This document shows, piece by piece, positions 35,681-43,855 of a stretch of 64,000 nucleotides of DNA. The notes beneath the pieces are model-generated. The model was not told the DNA's origin. It saw only the letters and a program-made list of their open reading frames with translations, and did not search any database. Origin of the DNA: Pseudonocardia broussonetiae (lineage in GTDB: Bacteria > Actinomycetota > Actinomycetes > Mycobacteriales > Pseudonocardiaceae); NCBI RefSeq assembly GCF_013155125.1, contig NZ_CP053564.1, forward strand, positions 69,501-133,500, written 5' to 3'. The number at the start of each line of letters is the position of its first letter. Positions within the stretch are counted from its first letter, which is position 1. Both the position numbers and the translations under genes were made by a program.

Positions 35681-36295
35681 ATGGACCACCTCGTCAACGG
35701 CGTCGACCACGCCGCCTTCCCGACCTTCGACCCCGCCGCCACCGTGCGCTTCTACCGCGACGTGCTCGGCTTCCCCGTCGTGCACTCGATCTGCGCGGCC
35801 GGCTGGGGCCCCGAGGACCACCCCGACTTCATCCACTTCTTCTTCGACATCGGCAACGACGACCGCATCGCGTTCTTCTACTACTTCGGCGTGCAGCCCT
35901 TCCACGCCCACGACCGGGGCGACGTGTACGCGGGCTTCGGCCCGGAGGTCCCCACCTACTTCGTGAACTCCCGCCACCTGGCCCTGCACGTCGACTCCGA
36001 GGACGACCTCCTCGAGTACCGCAGGCGGCTCGACGCCAGTGCGTGGCCGGTGGAGATGCAGGTGCAGCACGAGACCATCGAGTCGATCTACACCCACGAC
36101 CCCAACGGCTACATGGTCGAGCTGACGCGGGCGCTGCGCCCGGTCACCCCGCAGGAGGACCTCGACGCCGAGCTGACGATCGAGGCGCTCGTCGAGGTGG
36201 CGTCCGGTCCCGAGCCGACGCTCGCGAAGCTGCTCACCCGCAAGGCCGAGCTGATCGTCGCCCGTGCACCGCAGTGGGAGGCGGTGCCGTCGTGA
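35681..36295 (+). CDS. VOC-superfamily protein, possible ring-cleavage enzyme
   Basis: 204 residues. A glyoxalase/dioxygenase (VOC) domain with a complete candidate metal triad: His10 (NGVDHAAF), His99 (SRHLALHV) and Glu147 (NGYMVELT). The ~55-residue C-terminal tail (DAELTIEALVEVASGPEPTL) is not part of the usual fold. In an operon that has a hydroxylase and a maleate isomerase but no recognisable gentisate dioxygenase, it is the best candidate for ring opening. This is inference. ATG after GAGAGGGA, 10 bp past the isomerase. Confidence 0.78.
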   Translation: MDHLVNGVDHAAFPTFDPAATVRFYRDVLGFPVVHSICAAGWGPEDHPDFIHFFFDIGNDDRIAFFYYFGVQPFHAHDRGDVYAGFGPEVPTYFVNSRHLALHVDSEDDLLEYRRRLDASAWPVEMQVQHETIESIYTHDPNGYMVELTRALRPVTPQEDLDAELTIEALVEVASGPEPTLAKLLTRKAELIVARAPQWEAVPS

Positions 36296-36537
36296 CCACC
36301 CTCTACGTGCTCGACGTCCCGGAGAACGTCGGCGTGCCGGCGGTCGCCGACGCCGACCCCGCCGTGACCGTCGACCGCGTCGGCCCCTACTTCGCGATCA
36401 CCGCCGAGGGCACCATCACGATCGACCGCCGGGCGACCGGCTGCCGCCACGCCGTCTGGTACAGCTGCGTCGCGGGCCTCACCGCGGCCACGGTCGTGCA
36501 GCACGACAAGGACGCGCTGCGCCTGGAGCCGTCGTGA
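36292..36537 (+). CDS. Conserved-looking 81-residue protein of unknown function
   Basis: GTG start overlapping the VOC stop and GTG of the hydrolase overlapping its own stop, so it is firmly embedded in the operon. The sequence is beta-rich (TLYVLDVPENVGVPAVADAD, VDRVGPYFAITAEGTITIDR) with a single Cys-His-Ala-Val-Trp-Tyr-Ser-Cys stretch (CRHAVWYSCVAGL). No membrane segment or signal. I do not recognise the family. Its place suggests an accessory subunit or small enzyme for the aromatic pathway. Confidence 0.7.
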   Translation: MTTLYVLDVPENVGVPAVADADPAVTVDRVGPYFAITAEGTITIDRRATGCRHAVWYSCVAGLTAATVVQHDKDALRLEPS

Positions 36538-37862
36538 CCGGGCCCCGGCTCGCCGCACCACGGCTGGGCGCGGGGCGCCACGTGCGCAGCGAGCCCCTGC
36601 CCGACGCCACGCGCACGAGCCTCCACGAGCTGTCCACGGCCGACGGCGCGATCGTCACGGGCGTGCTGCGGACCGTCCCCGGCGCCACCACGGTCGTCTG
36701 CATCATGCACCCGCGCCAGGACCAGACCCACCACCCGCTGGTGCCGGTCCTGCTCCGCGGCGGGGCGGCGGTGTGGACGCAGGTGTCGCGGTCGGTGAAC
36801 AACGACCTGGCCCTCGTCCACGAGCAGACCCTCCTCGACGTCGCCGTCGGCCTCGGTCACCTGCGGGACCTCGGTTTCGAGCACGTCGTGACCCTCGGCC
36901 ACTCCGGGGGCGGCACCCTCTACGCCTACTACCACGAGCAGGCCGGGCTGGACCCCGCCCGCCGGGTGGCGCTCACCCCGGCCGGTCGGCCGACCGGCCT
37001 GCCCGACGCCGACCTGCCCGCGGCCGACGCCGCGGTCTTCCTCGCCCCTCACCCGGGCCAGGGACTGCTGCTGCTCGCATGCATCGACCCGTCGGTCTCC
37101 GACGAGGACGACCCGCTCTCCCGGACACCGGAGCTCGACCCCTACGACCCGGCCAACGGCTTCGCCGACCCCCCGGCGAGCTCCCGGTACCCGCCGGAGT
37201 TCCTCCGGCGCTACCGCGCCGCCCAGCACGACCGCGTCGCCCGGATCGACGCCCGCGCCCGCGAGCGGGTCGCGGAGGCGGCGCAGGCGCGCGCCCGCGG
37301 GAAGGCCTCGGGCGACCCCCGGGACCGTCGCGCGGCCCTCGCCCCGCGCCTGATCACCGTGTACCGCACCGACGCCGACCCGCGGACCGTGGACCTGTCC
37401 CTCGACCCCAACGAGCGCCCCTACGGCTCGCTGTTCGGCCGCAGGCCCGACCTCATCAACCACGGCCTCGTCGGGTTCGGCCGCCTCACCACCCCGGACG
37501 CCTGGCTCTCCACCTGGTCGGGGCTCAGCACCAACGCCGACTTCGTCCGCTGCGCCCCGTCGGTCACGGCACCGACGCTGTTCGTCGAGCTGACCGGTGA
37601 CCAGGCCGCCTTCCCGGCCGACTCCCGCGCGATGCTCGCCGCGCTCGGCTCGACCGACCTGACGGCCGAGAAGGTCCGCGGCACGCACTTCGGCGGGCCC
37701 GTGGAGGAGGGCGCGCCCCCCGGCTCCCGGCTGGCCGGGGAGCGGATCCTCGCCTGGCTCGGTCAGCGGTTCGAACTGGCTGCCGGGTCGGGCCCGGGGA
37801 TCGACACCGTCTCGAACTCCTCCGGCGCCCACAGCACCAGCGCCTCGAAGTCGTCGGAGTAG
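36534..37862 (+). CDS. Alpha/beta-hydrolase-fold protein, last gene of aromatic-acid operon
   Basis: 442 residues. The core has LGHSGGGTLYAYYHEQAGLD (Ser-type nucleophile elbow G-H-S-G-G) and a C-terminal region with VTAPTLFVELTGDQAAF and GTHFGGPVEEG, which supplies the His. A long insertion (about 175-290, Arg/Asp-rich) is unusual. The last ~33 codons run antisense through the end of the convergent cupin gene and look non-native, as if the ordinary stop were lost. It could hydrolyse a CoA thioester or a ring-cleavage product. Confidence 0.78.
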   Translation: MTGPRLAAPRLGAGRHVRSEPLPDATRTSLHELSTADGAIVTGVLRTVPGATTVVCIMHPRQDQTHHPLVPVLLRGGAAVWTQVSRSVNNDLALVHEQTLLDVAVGLGHLRDLGFEHVVTLGHSGGGTLYAYYHEQAGLDPARRVALTPAGRPTGLPDADLPAADAAVFLAPHPGQGLLLLACIDPSVSDEDDPLSRTPELDPYDPANGFADPPASSRYPPEFLRRYRAAQHDRVARIDARARERVAEAAQARARGKASGDPRDRRAALAPRLITVYRTDADPRTVDLSLDPNERPYGSLFGRRPDLINHGLVGFGRLTTPDAWLSTWSGLSTNADFVRCAPSVTAPTLFVELTGDQAAFPADSRAMLAALGSTDLTAEKVRGTHFGGPVEEGAPPGSRLAGERILAWLGQRFELAAGSGPGIDTVSNSSGAHSTSASKSSE

Positions 37863-38194
37863 GCGAGCTCGTTGTGCCCGACGCCCGGGGGGATGTTCAC
37901 GCAGGTGCCGGCGGCGAGGCGGACGAGGCTGCCGTCCTCGAAGGCGATGTCCTCCCAGCCGCGCAGGCAGTACACGATCTGGAGCGCCAGCGGGTGGTAG
38001 TGCCAGCCGGTCGTGCCGTGCTCCCCGGGCAGGGCCCGGACGTGCTGGGCGTTGAACTCGCCGTTCGTCGCCGCCAGGATCCCGAGGTCGCGGTACGCGA
38101 AGAAGCTCCGTGTGCCGGTCGTGGCGAAGGAGTCGGCGTCGAGGTGCGAGACCGACAGGGAGTACGGGCTGGTGGGGCGGTCGGTTACGGACAT
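37763..38194 (-). CDS. Cupin-domain protein
   Basis: 143 residues from the ATG at 38194 (AGGAGGTCCCG upstream). Single cupin: GWHYHPLALQIVYCLRGW with motif 1 His residues, and PPGVGHNELAYSDDFEAL with the motif 2 His. It overlaps the SDR stop upstream by 10 bp and the convergent hydrolase gene by 100 bp. A metal-binding isomerase or small dioxygenase role is possible; nothing decides. Confidence 0.82.
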   Translation of the reverse strand: MSVTDRPTSPYSLSVSHLDADSFATTGTRSFFAYRDLGILAATNGEFNAQHVRALPGEHGTTGWHYHPLALQIVYCLRGWEDIAFEDGSLVRLAAGTCVNIPPGVGHNELAYSDDFEALVLWAPEEFETVSIPGPDPAASSNR

Positions 38195-39066
38195 GACGGG
38201 ACCTCCTGGTGGTGGGGTCGTGCGGTCAGCTGCAGCTCGTGGGTCCAGCAGCTCGGGTCCTGGCGGTGCAGGTAGAGGAACGCGTCGGCGATGCTCCGCG
38301 GGCTGATCAGCGCCTGCGGCGCGCCGGCGGCGCCGGGCATCGCCCGCGTCCCCGGGGAGTCGATGACCCCGTCCACGACGACGTTGACGACGTGCACGCC
38401 GTGCTCGGTGTACTCGTCGGTCAGGGCCTGCGCGAGAGCGCGCATCATCGTGCGCGGGTAGTAGAGCGACTCCCCCGTGCGCCGCCTCCGGCCGCGCAGC
38501 GAGTACTGGTTGTTCGAGAACAGGATCGTTCCCCGGCCGCGGCGGCGCATCGCGGGCAGCACCTCGCGCGCGACGAGGAACGGGCCGCGGCAGGCGATGT
38601 CGAGCGCGGTCTCGAAGAGCTCCGGCGGGAAGAGCTCCAGGAGCTCCTGCTCGGGCGGGAGCTCCCGGCCCGCCATGTAGCCGGGGTTGTAGACCAGCAC
38701 CTCGGGATCGCCCGCAGCGTCCCGGATCCGGGCGAACGCGCGGCGGATCGAGTCCGGGTCCCCGAGGTCCAGCTCCACCGCGGCGCAGTGGCCGCCGTCC
38801 TGCTGGAGGCTCCCGACGAGCGGGGCCGCGTTCGCCGCGGTCCGCGTCGTGAGCACGACGAAGCAGCCCTCCTGCGCGAACGTCCTCGCGAGCGCGCCCC
38901 CGAGGCCCCAGCGGACGTCGTCGGGCACGTCGGCGGCCGTGAGGCTCCGGCCGTGCACGAAGACCGTGTTCGGGCCGTCGGCCCGCCACTTCGACGTCGC
39001 GCCGACGATCACCACCACGGGCAGGCCGCTCGGGTTCCACGCCTTCTCCTGCGGCGACGCGGTCAC
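38185..39066 (-). CDS. Atypical short-chain dehydrogenase with a split nucleotide motif
   Basis: 293 residues from the GTG at 39066. Strand 1 reads VVVIVGATSKWRADGP, then about 25 extra residues precede GLGGALARTFAQEG, so the usual TGxxxGxG loop is interrupted. The region of the catalytic Tyr-x3-Lys reads ESLYYPRTMMRALAQAL, with no Lys at +4. The remaining fold (DLGDPDSIRRAFARIRD, VYNPGYMAG) is SDR-like. Either a diverged reductase or a non-catalytic family member. Encoded between the ABC ATPase and the cupin, with tight spacing. Confidence 0.76.
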   Translation of the reverse strand: MTASPQEKAWNPSGLPVVVIVGATSKWRADGPNTVFVHGRSLTAADVPDDVRWGLGGALARTFAQEGCFVVLTTRTAANAAPLVGSLQQDGGHCAAVELDLGDPDSIRRAFARIRDAAGDPEVLVYNPGYMAGRELPPEQELLELFPPELFETALDIACRGPFLVAREVLPAMRRRGRGTILFSNNQYSLRGRRRRTGESLYYPRTMMRALAQALTDEYTEHGVHVVNVVVDGVIDSPGTRAMPGAAGAPQALISPRSIADAFLYLHRQDPSCWTHELQLTARPHHQEVPSCP

Positions 39067-39070
39067 GGGG

Positions 39071-40201
39071 TCAGGCCGAGGCGGTCGCCGCACGGGCCGC
39101 CACCTCCACCCTGCGCCCGTCGCCGAACCACGATCCGTCGTGCCACCGCAGCCCGATCCGGACCGGGTCGCCCGGACCGAGCCGGGCCCCCTCCGCCGCC
39201 GCGACGTGCACGTTGAGCGTGGCGGACCCGGCCGTCACGCTCACGTCGTAGTGCCGCCCCTCGTAGACCGAGTCCGCGACCCGCCCCTCCAGCACCAGGC
39301 CGTCGTAGTCGGTCGTCGTGCCCGGCAGCAGGTCCACGTCGTGGGGCCGGAACCGCAGGGTCAGCGCGTCGCAGGCCCCGCCCGCGTCGACCGGGACCTC
39401 CCGGCCGGGCCCGCCCCGCAGCGTCCACGCCCCCGCACCGCCGGGTTCGAGCTCGAGCCGGTTGCTGAGCCCCACGAAGTTCGCGGCGTACTCGGTGAGC
39501 GGCCGCCCGTAGATCTCCTGCGGCGTCCCGATCTGCTCGACGCGGCCGGCGCGCATGATGGCGAGCCGGTCGCCGAGCGCGAACGCCTCGCTCTGGTCGT
39601 GCGTGACGTAGATGCCGCTGAAGCCCACGGTCCGGTGCAGCTCGTGCAGGTCGTGGCGGACCTGCGCGCGCAGCAGCGCGTCGAGGTTGCTCAGCGGCTC
39701 GTCGAACAGCATGAACCGCGGCCCCGCCACCAGCCCGCGGGCCAGCGCGACCCGCTGCTGCTGCCCGCCGGACAGCTCGCTGGGGAACCGCTGCAGGTAG
39801 GGCACGCAGTCCACCAGGCCCGCGGCCTGCTGCACGGCGTCGCCGGCGGCCAGCTCGGCCTTCATCTTCTGCGCCCGCAGCGGGAACTCGATGTTCCGCT
39901 GCACCGTGAGGTGCGGCCACAGGGCGTAGTTCTGGAAGACCATCCCGATCCGGCGGCGCTCCGGCGGGAGGTCCACCCCGCGGGCGGCGTCGAAGACCGG
40001 CTCACCGGCGAGGCGGATGCTGCCGCCCTGCGCCGTCTCGTGCCCCGCGATGCACCGCAGGACCGTCGTCTTGCCGCACCCGCTCGGACCGAGCAGCACC
40101 AGCAGCTCCCCGTCGGCGACGTCGAACGTGACGTCGTCGACCGCACGGACCACGTCGCCCTTCGCCGAGAACGACTTCTCCAGACCTTCGACCGCCAGCA
40201 T
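39071..40201 (-). CDS. Iron/spermidine/2-aminoethylphosphonate-type ABC transporter ATP-binding protein
   Basis: 376 residues from the ATG at 40201, with GAGGAGAA upstream. Walker A GPSGCGKTT, signature LSGGQQQRVALARGL, Walker B FMLFDEPLSNLDALLR and switch His in YVTHDQSEA. The C-terminal half is a TOBE domain (LEGRVADSVYEGRHYDVSVT). PotA/FbpC-type ATPases pair with the fused permease encoded next. It energises uptake of an as yet unknown substrate. Confidence 0.9.
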   Translation of the reverse strand: MLAVEGLEKSFSAKGDVVRAVDDVTFDVADGELLVLLGPSGCGKTTVLRCIAGHETAQGGSIRLAGEPVFDAARGVDLPPERRRIGMVFQNYALWPHLTVQRNIEFPLRAQKMKAELAAGDAVQQAAGLVDCVPYLQRFPSELSGGQQQRVALARGLVAGPRFMLFDEPLSNLDALLRAQVRHDLHELHRTVGFSGIYVTHDQSEAFALGDRLAIMRAGRVEQIGTPQEIYGRPLTEYAANFVGLSNRLELEPGGAGAWTLRGGPGREVPVDAGGACDALTLRFRPHDVDLLPGTTTDYDGLVLEGRVADSVYEGRHYDVSVTAGSATLNVHVAAAEGARLGPGDPVRIGLRWHDGSWFGDGRRVEVAARAATASA

Positions 40202-40217
40202 CGGGTTCTCCTCGTTC

Positions 40218-41951
40218 TCAGAGCTTCTCAAGGGTTCCGGAGCCCGCCCGGGCCGCGAGGGCGACGCCCACCGCGGTGATCACGCACATGACGATCCCCA
40301 TGACCGCGACCTTCGACGCGGTCCCGGTGGACCAGAAGTCGTAGAGCTGCGTCCCCATCACCTGGGTCCGGACGGACCGGACGAACACCGACGCGGTGAA
40401 CTCGTGGCTGAGCAGGACGAACATCAGCGCGGCCGCACCGGCGATCGAGCTGCGCATCATCGGCACGACGATCCGCAGGTGCGTGCGGAGCACCCCCGCG
40501 CCGGACGACCGGGCCGCCGCCTCGTAGGAGTCGCCGAGCGACAGCCGGGCGGTGAGCTGCAGGCGCACCGAGTACGGCAGCATCAGCGTGACGTAGAGCA
40601 GGACGATGATCCACGGCGTCCCGTAGAGCCGGAACCCGGGCTGGGAGTAGGAGTAGAGGAACCCGAGCCCGAACACGACGGCGGGGATGCCCAGGGGCAG
40701 ACCGACCACGAAGTCGACCAGCGCCGAGAGCACGCGGCCACCGCGCCGGCGGTAGATCACCTCCGCGGCCAGGTACCCGATCGGCAGCGCCAGCAGCACC
40801 CCGGCCACCGACGTCAGCAGGCTCGTCCGGACGGCGGTGCGCGCGGCCGGCGAGCCCAGCGTCTCCGTGAAGTTCCGCAGCGTGAAGGTGCCGACGTCCA
40901 CGTGCCCGGTCCAGAAGGGCGACAACGAGACCACCAGGAGCGTCAGGACCGGGACGACCACCGCCAGCAGCCCGTAGACCACCAGTCCGGGCAGCGCCCA
41001 CCGCGAGGCGCGGCCGCCGCCCTGCACGCCCTTCCCCGAGTCGGTGGCGAAGCGCTTGCTGTTGGCGAGCAGCCCGCGCTGGCCCAGGACCAGCGCGGTC
41101 CCCAGGACCAGCAGCGGCATCGACAGCGCGGAGGCGATCCCGTACTCGTTCAGGTTGACGAAGTAGTAGACCTCGGTCGTCAGCACCCGGACGTTGTTGT
41201 TGGCGCCGAGGATCAGGGGCGCGGTGAACTGGCTGAAGCCCAGCAGCAGGCAGATCGCGCCGCCGTAGGTCAGGGAGGGCCGCAGCAGCGGGAGCACCAC
41301 CGTGAGGAACGCCCGCGACGGCGTGGCGCCGCTCGACCGGGCCGCCTCGACCACCTGCGGGCCGACCCGGGCCAGGCCGGCCCGGATGAACACGAACATG
41401 AACGACGTCAGGTACAGCCCGGTGATCGCGACGATCCAGCCGAAGCCGTAGACGTCGATCGGACCGCCGGTGGCGGCGGTGTACCCGGAGAACACCGGCA
41501 GGCTGCGCAGCAGGTCGTTGACCAGCCCCGAGCGGGGGGCCAGGAGGAACCCGAAGGCGCTGATGCCCGCGATCGGCGGCAGGACGATCGGGAGCACCGG
41601 CAGGACGGCGGCCCAGCGGTGCCGGACCGGCAGCCGCATCGCCAGCCACGCGAGCAGCGTCCCGAGGACGGCCGCCGCCACGACGCTGACGAGGGCCAGG
41701 ACCAGCGTCGTGAGCAGCGTCCGGCCGAGACCGGGCGTCCCGACCGCGCGGGCGAGGTTCTCCCCGCCGTCCCCCAGTGCCAGGACGACGAGTCGGACGA
41801 TCGGGAACAGGACGAGGTAGACGAGCACGGCGGCCAGCACCGCCGTGAGGGCGGTGCCCGACGAGCGGGCGACGCGCCGCACGGCGGGCGCGGACGGGCG
41901 CGCGTCGCGCTCCGGTTCGGTGGCCACGATCAACGACGGCGGGGAGGTCAC
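40218..41951 (-). CDS. Fused double ABC transporter permease (FbpB/PhnV type)
   Basis: 577 residues with about 12 membrane segments, i.e. two permease domains in one chain. The two EAA loops are VVEAARSSGATPSRAFLTVV and DSYEAAARSSGAGVLRTHLR. Such fusions serve iron(III), 2-aminoethylphosphonate and related importers. GTG start at 41951. It lies 16 bp from the ATPase and works with the lipoprotein at 43852. Confidence 0.9.
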   Translation of the reverse strand: MTSPPSLIVATEPERDARPSAPAVRRVARSSGTALTAVLAAVLVYLVLFPIVRLVVLALGDGGENLARAVGTPGLGRTLLTTLVLALVSVVAAAVLGTLLAWLAMRLPVRHRWAAVLPVLPIVLPPIAGISAFGFLLAPRSGLVNDLLRSLPVFSGYTAATGGPIDVYGFGWIVAITGLYLTSFMFVFIRAGLARVGPQVVEAARSSGATPSRAFLTVVLPLLRPSLTYGGAICLLLGFSQFTAPLILGANNNVRVLTTEVYYFVNLNEYGIASALSMPLLVLGTALVLGQRGLLANSKRFATDSGKGVQGGGRASRWALPGLVVYGLLAVVVPVLTLLVVSLSPFWTGHVDVGTFTLRNFTETLGSPAARTAVRTSLLTSVAGVLLALPIGYLAAEVIYRRRGGRVLSALVDFVVGLPLGIPAVVFGLGFLYSYSQPGFRLYGTPWIIVLLYVTLMLPYSVRLQLTARLSLGDSYEAAARSSGAGVLRTHLRIVVPMMRSSIAGAAALMFVLLSHEFTASVFVRSVRTQVMGTQLYDFWSTGTASKVAVMGIVMCVITAVGVALAARAGSGTLEKL

Positions 41952-42014
41952 GGTGCAGCACTCCTCGGGGTGGTGGTGGAGGTCGGACGAGGGGCCCGGA
42001 GCCCGGGCAGCGCG

Positions 42015-42911
42015 CTACCCACCCAGCACCTCCAGGACGATCTCGCGGGTGCGGCCGAGGAGGTCGAGGTGCTCGTCGGTGCCGCGGCAGCCACCGTCGA
42101 CCGCACCGAGCATCCGGTTGCGCATCGTCGACACGACCACGTCGTCGACGCCCCTGCCCCGCCAGCCGTCGAGACCGCGTTTCAGGTCCTCCTCGCCGCG
42201 CAGGGCGTGCACCTGGACCAGCACGCGGAACCGCTCCGGGTCCCGGCCGGCCGCGACCAGGTGCTCGACGAGCGTCGCGTGCAGGTCGAGCGACTCGGCC
42301 GACGGGGTCGCGAACAGGAACCCGTCCCCGGACCGCACGGCCCGCCGGACCGCGACCTCGGACCCGCCGCCGAACACGAGGGGGATCGGCTGCGCGGGGC
42401 GCGGGCACAGGGCGACCCGCTCGATCCGGTGGAAGCTCCCCTCGAGGCTCACGAGCCCGTCGGTCCACAGCGCGCGCAGGAGGCGGACCTGCTCGTCGAG
42501 GCGCCGCCCGCGGCCGCCGAAGTCGACGCCGAGCGCGTCGTACTCCACGACGTTCCAGCCGATGCCCACGCCCAGCGTCAGCCGGCCGCCGCTGAGCAGC
42601 GCGACCTCGGCGGCCTGCTTGGCGACCAGCACGGTCTGCCGCTGGGGCAGCACGAGCACGCCCGTGACCAGCTCGACCCGCTCGGTCGCCGCCGCGAGGT
42701 AGCCCAGCAGCACCAGCGGCTCGCGGAAGGGGGTCGCCTCGTCGTAGTCCCGGGTGATGGGCGGCGTGCGGTCCCGGCGCTCGGCCCCCACGACGTGGTC
42801 GTAGACGACGACGGCGTCGTACCCCTGCCGCTCGACGGCGAGCGCCCAGCGCTTCACCGCCGCCGTGTCGGCGCCGATCTCCGTCATCGGCAGGGCCGCG
42901 GCGATCCTCAT
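42015..42911 (-). CDS. LLM-class F420/flavin-dependent oxidoreductase
   Basis: 298 residues of the luciferase-like TIM-barrel family. Motifs: VELVTGVLVLPQRQTVLVAK, GGRLTLGVGIGWNVVEYDAL and QPIPLVFGGGSEVAVRRAV, which fit the F420-dependent subgroup. ATG at 42911, overlapping the NHL-protein stop. It may oxidise the compound brought in by the surrounding ABC importer. The cofactor (F420 or FMN) is not certain. Confidence 0.85.
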   Translation of the reverse strand: MRIAAALPMTEIGADTAAVKRWALAVERQGYDAVVVYDHVVGAERRDRTPPITRDYDEATPFREPLVLLGYLAAATERVELVTGVLVLPQRQTVLVAKQAAEVALLSGGRLTLGVGIGWNVVEYDALGVDFGGRGRRLDEQVRLLRALWTDGLVSLEGSFHRIERVALCPRPAQPIPLVFGGGSEVAVRRAVRSGDGFLFATPSAESLDLHATLVEHLVAAGRDPERFRVLVQVHALRGEEDLKRGLDGWRGRGVDDVVVSTMRNRMLGAVDGGCRGTDEHLDLLGRTREIVLEVLGG

Positions 42912-43855
42912 CGGGGGCTCCAGCGCCGCAGGCACGGCAGTTCCTCCGCGGGCGGCACCGGCTGCCCGAGCAGGCCGAGGTACAGGGCGTTCACCTCGGC
43001 GACGTAGACCGTCCCGTCGGGGCCCACGGCGATCCCGTGCGGGCTCAGGAACCGGCCCTCGTCCACACCGGGGTGGCGGCCGCCGAGGCGGTCGACGACC
43101 GTGCCGTCGAGGGTCGCGACGGTGACGCAGCACCCCATGTCCGGGATGGAGCCGTGCATGTACCGGGGTGGGCCCAGCTCGGCGACGAACAGCAGGTCCC
43201 CGCTGCGGCGGATCGCGCAGGGGTGGTGCCAGTGCCAGCTGTCGACCAGCCCGCCGTCGAGGTCGAAGACCTGGATCCGGTAGTTCTCCCGGTCGCAGAC
43301 GGCGAGGTGGTCGTCGTCGAGCAGGCAGATCCCGTGCGGGTTCGACAGCTGCTCCGGCCCGGACCCCGGTGCGCCCCAGGAGGCGATGTGCGCGCCGGTC
43401 GCGTCGTACCGGTGGATCCGGGAGTTCCCGTACCCGTCGGCGACGAAGACGTCCCGGCTCACCGGGTGCTCGGCGGCGTCGGTGGGCTGGTGGAAGGGCT
43501 CGCCGGAGTACGCGGGCGACGGACGGCCGTGCGTGCCGAGCCGCAGGACGCGCTCGCCGTCGGGGCGGACCTTGTCGACGACGTGCGACCCCGCGTCGAC
43601 CAGGAGGAGGTCGCCGTCGGCGCAGACGGTGACCCCGTGGGGGCGGGGGTAGTCGCGCGCGGTCCCCCAGCCCCCCGCGACGGTGCCGTCCGGTTCGAGC
43701 ACCACCATGCGCTGCGGGCCGCGGTTGAAGACGTGGACCCGCCCGTCCGCGCCGACCGCCACGGAGGCCGCGTCGCCGGCGAAGGTCAGGCCGTCGGGAA
43801 GCGACGGCCAGCCGGGCGTCTCGCGGTACGTCGTCGTGCGGTACGTCGTGCTCAT
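42908..43855 (-). CDS. NHL-repeat beta-propeller protein, peptidyl-alpha-hydroxyglycine lyase-like
   Basis: 315 residues from the ATG at 43855. At least five NHL-type blades are visible, e.g. GWGTARDYPRPHGVTVCADG, VSRDVFVADGYGNSRIHRYD, LSNPHGICLLDDDHLAVCDR and LSPHGIAVGPDGTVYVAEVN. The spacing of His/Tyr residues resembles the lyase half of peptidylglycine-amidating enzymes. No signal peptide, so it is cytoplasmic. Bacterial proteins of this type often turn up in catabolic operons, but their reaction is unproven. Confidence 0.82.
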   Translation of the reverse strand: MSTTYRTTTYRETPGWPSLPDGLTFAGDAASVAVGADGRVHVFNRGPQRMVVLEPDGTVAGGWGTARDYPRPHGVTVCADGDLLLVDAGSHVVDKVRPDGERVLRLGTHGRPSPAYSGEPFHQPTDAAEHPVSRDVFVADGYGNSRIHRYDATGAHIASWGAPGSGPEQLSNPHGICLLDDDHLAVCDRENYRIQVFDLDGGLVDSWHWHHPCAIRRSGDLLFVAELGPPRYMHGSIPDMGCCVTVATLDGTVVDRLGGRHPGVDEGRFLSPHGIAVGPDGTVYVAEVNALYLGLLGQPVPPAEELPCLRRWSPR

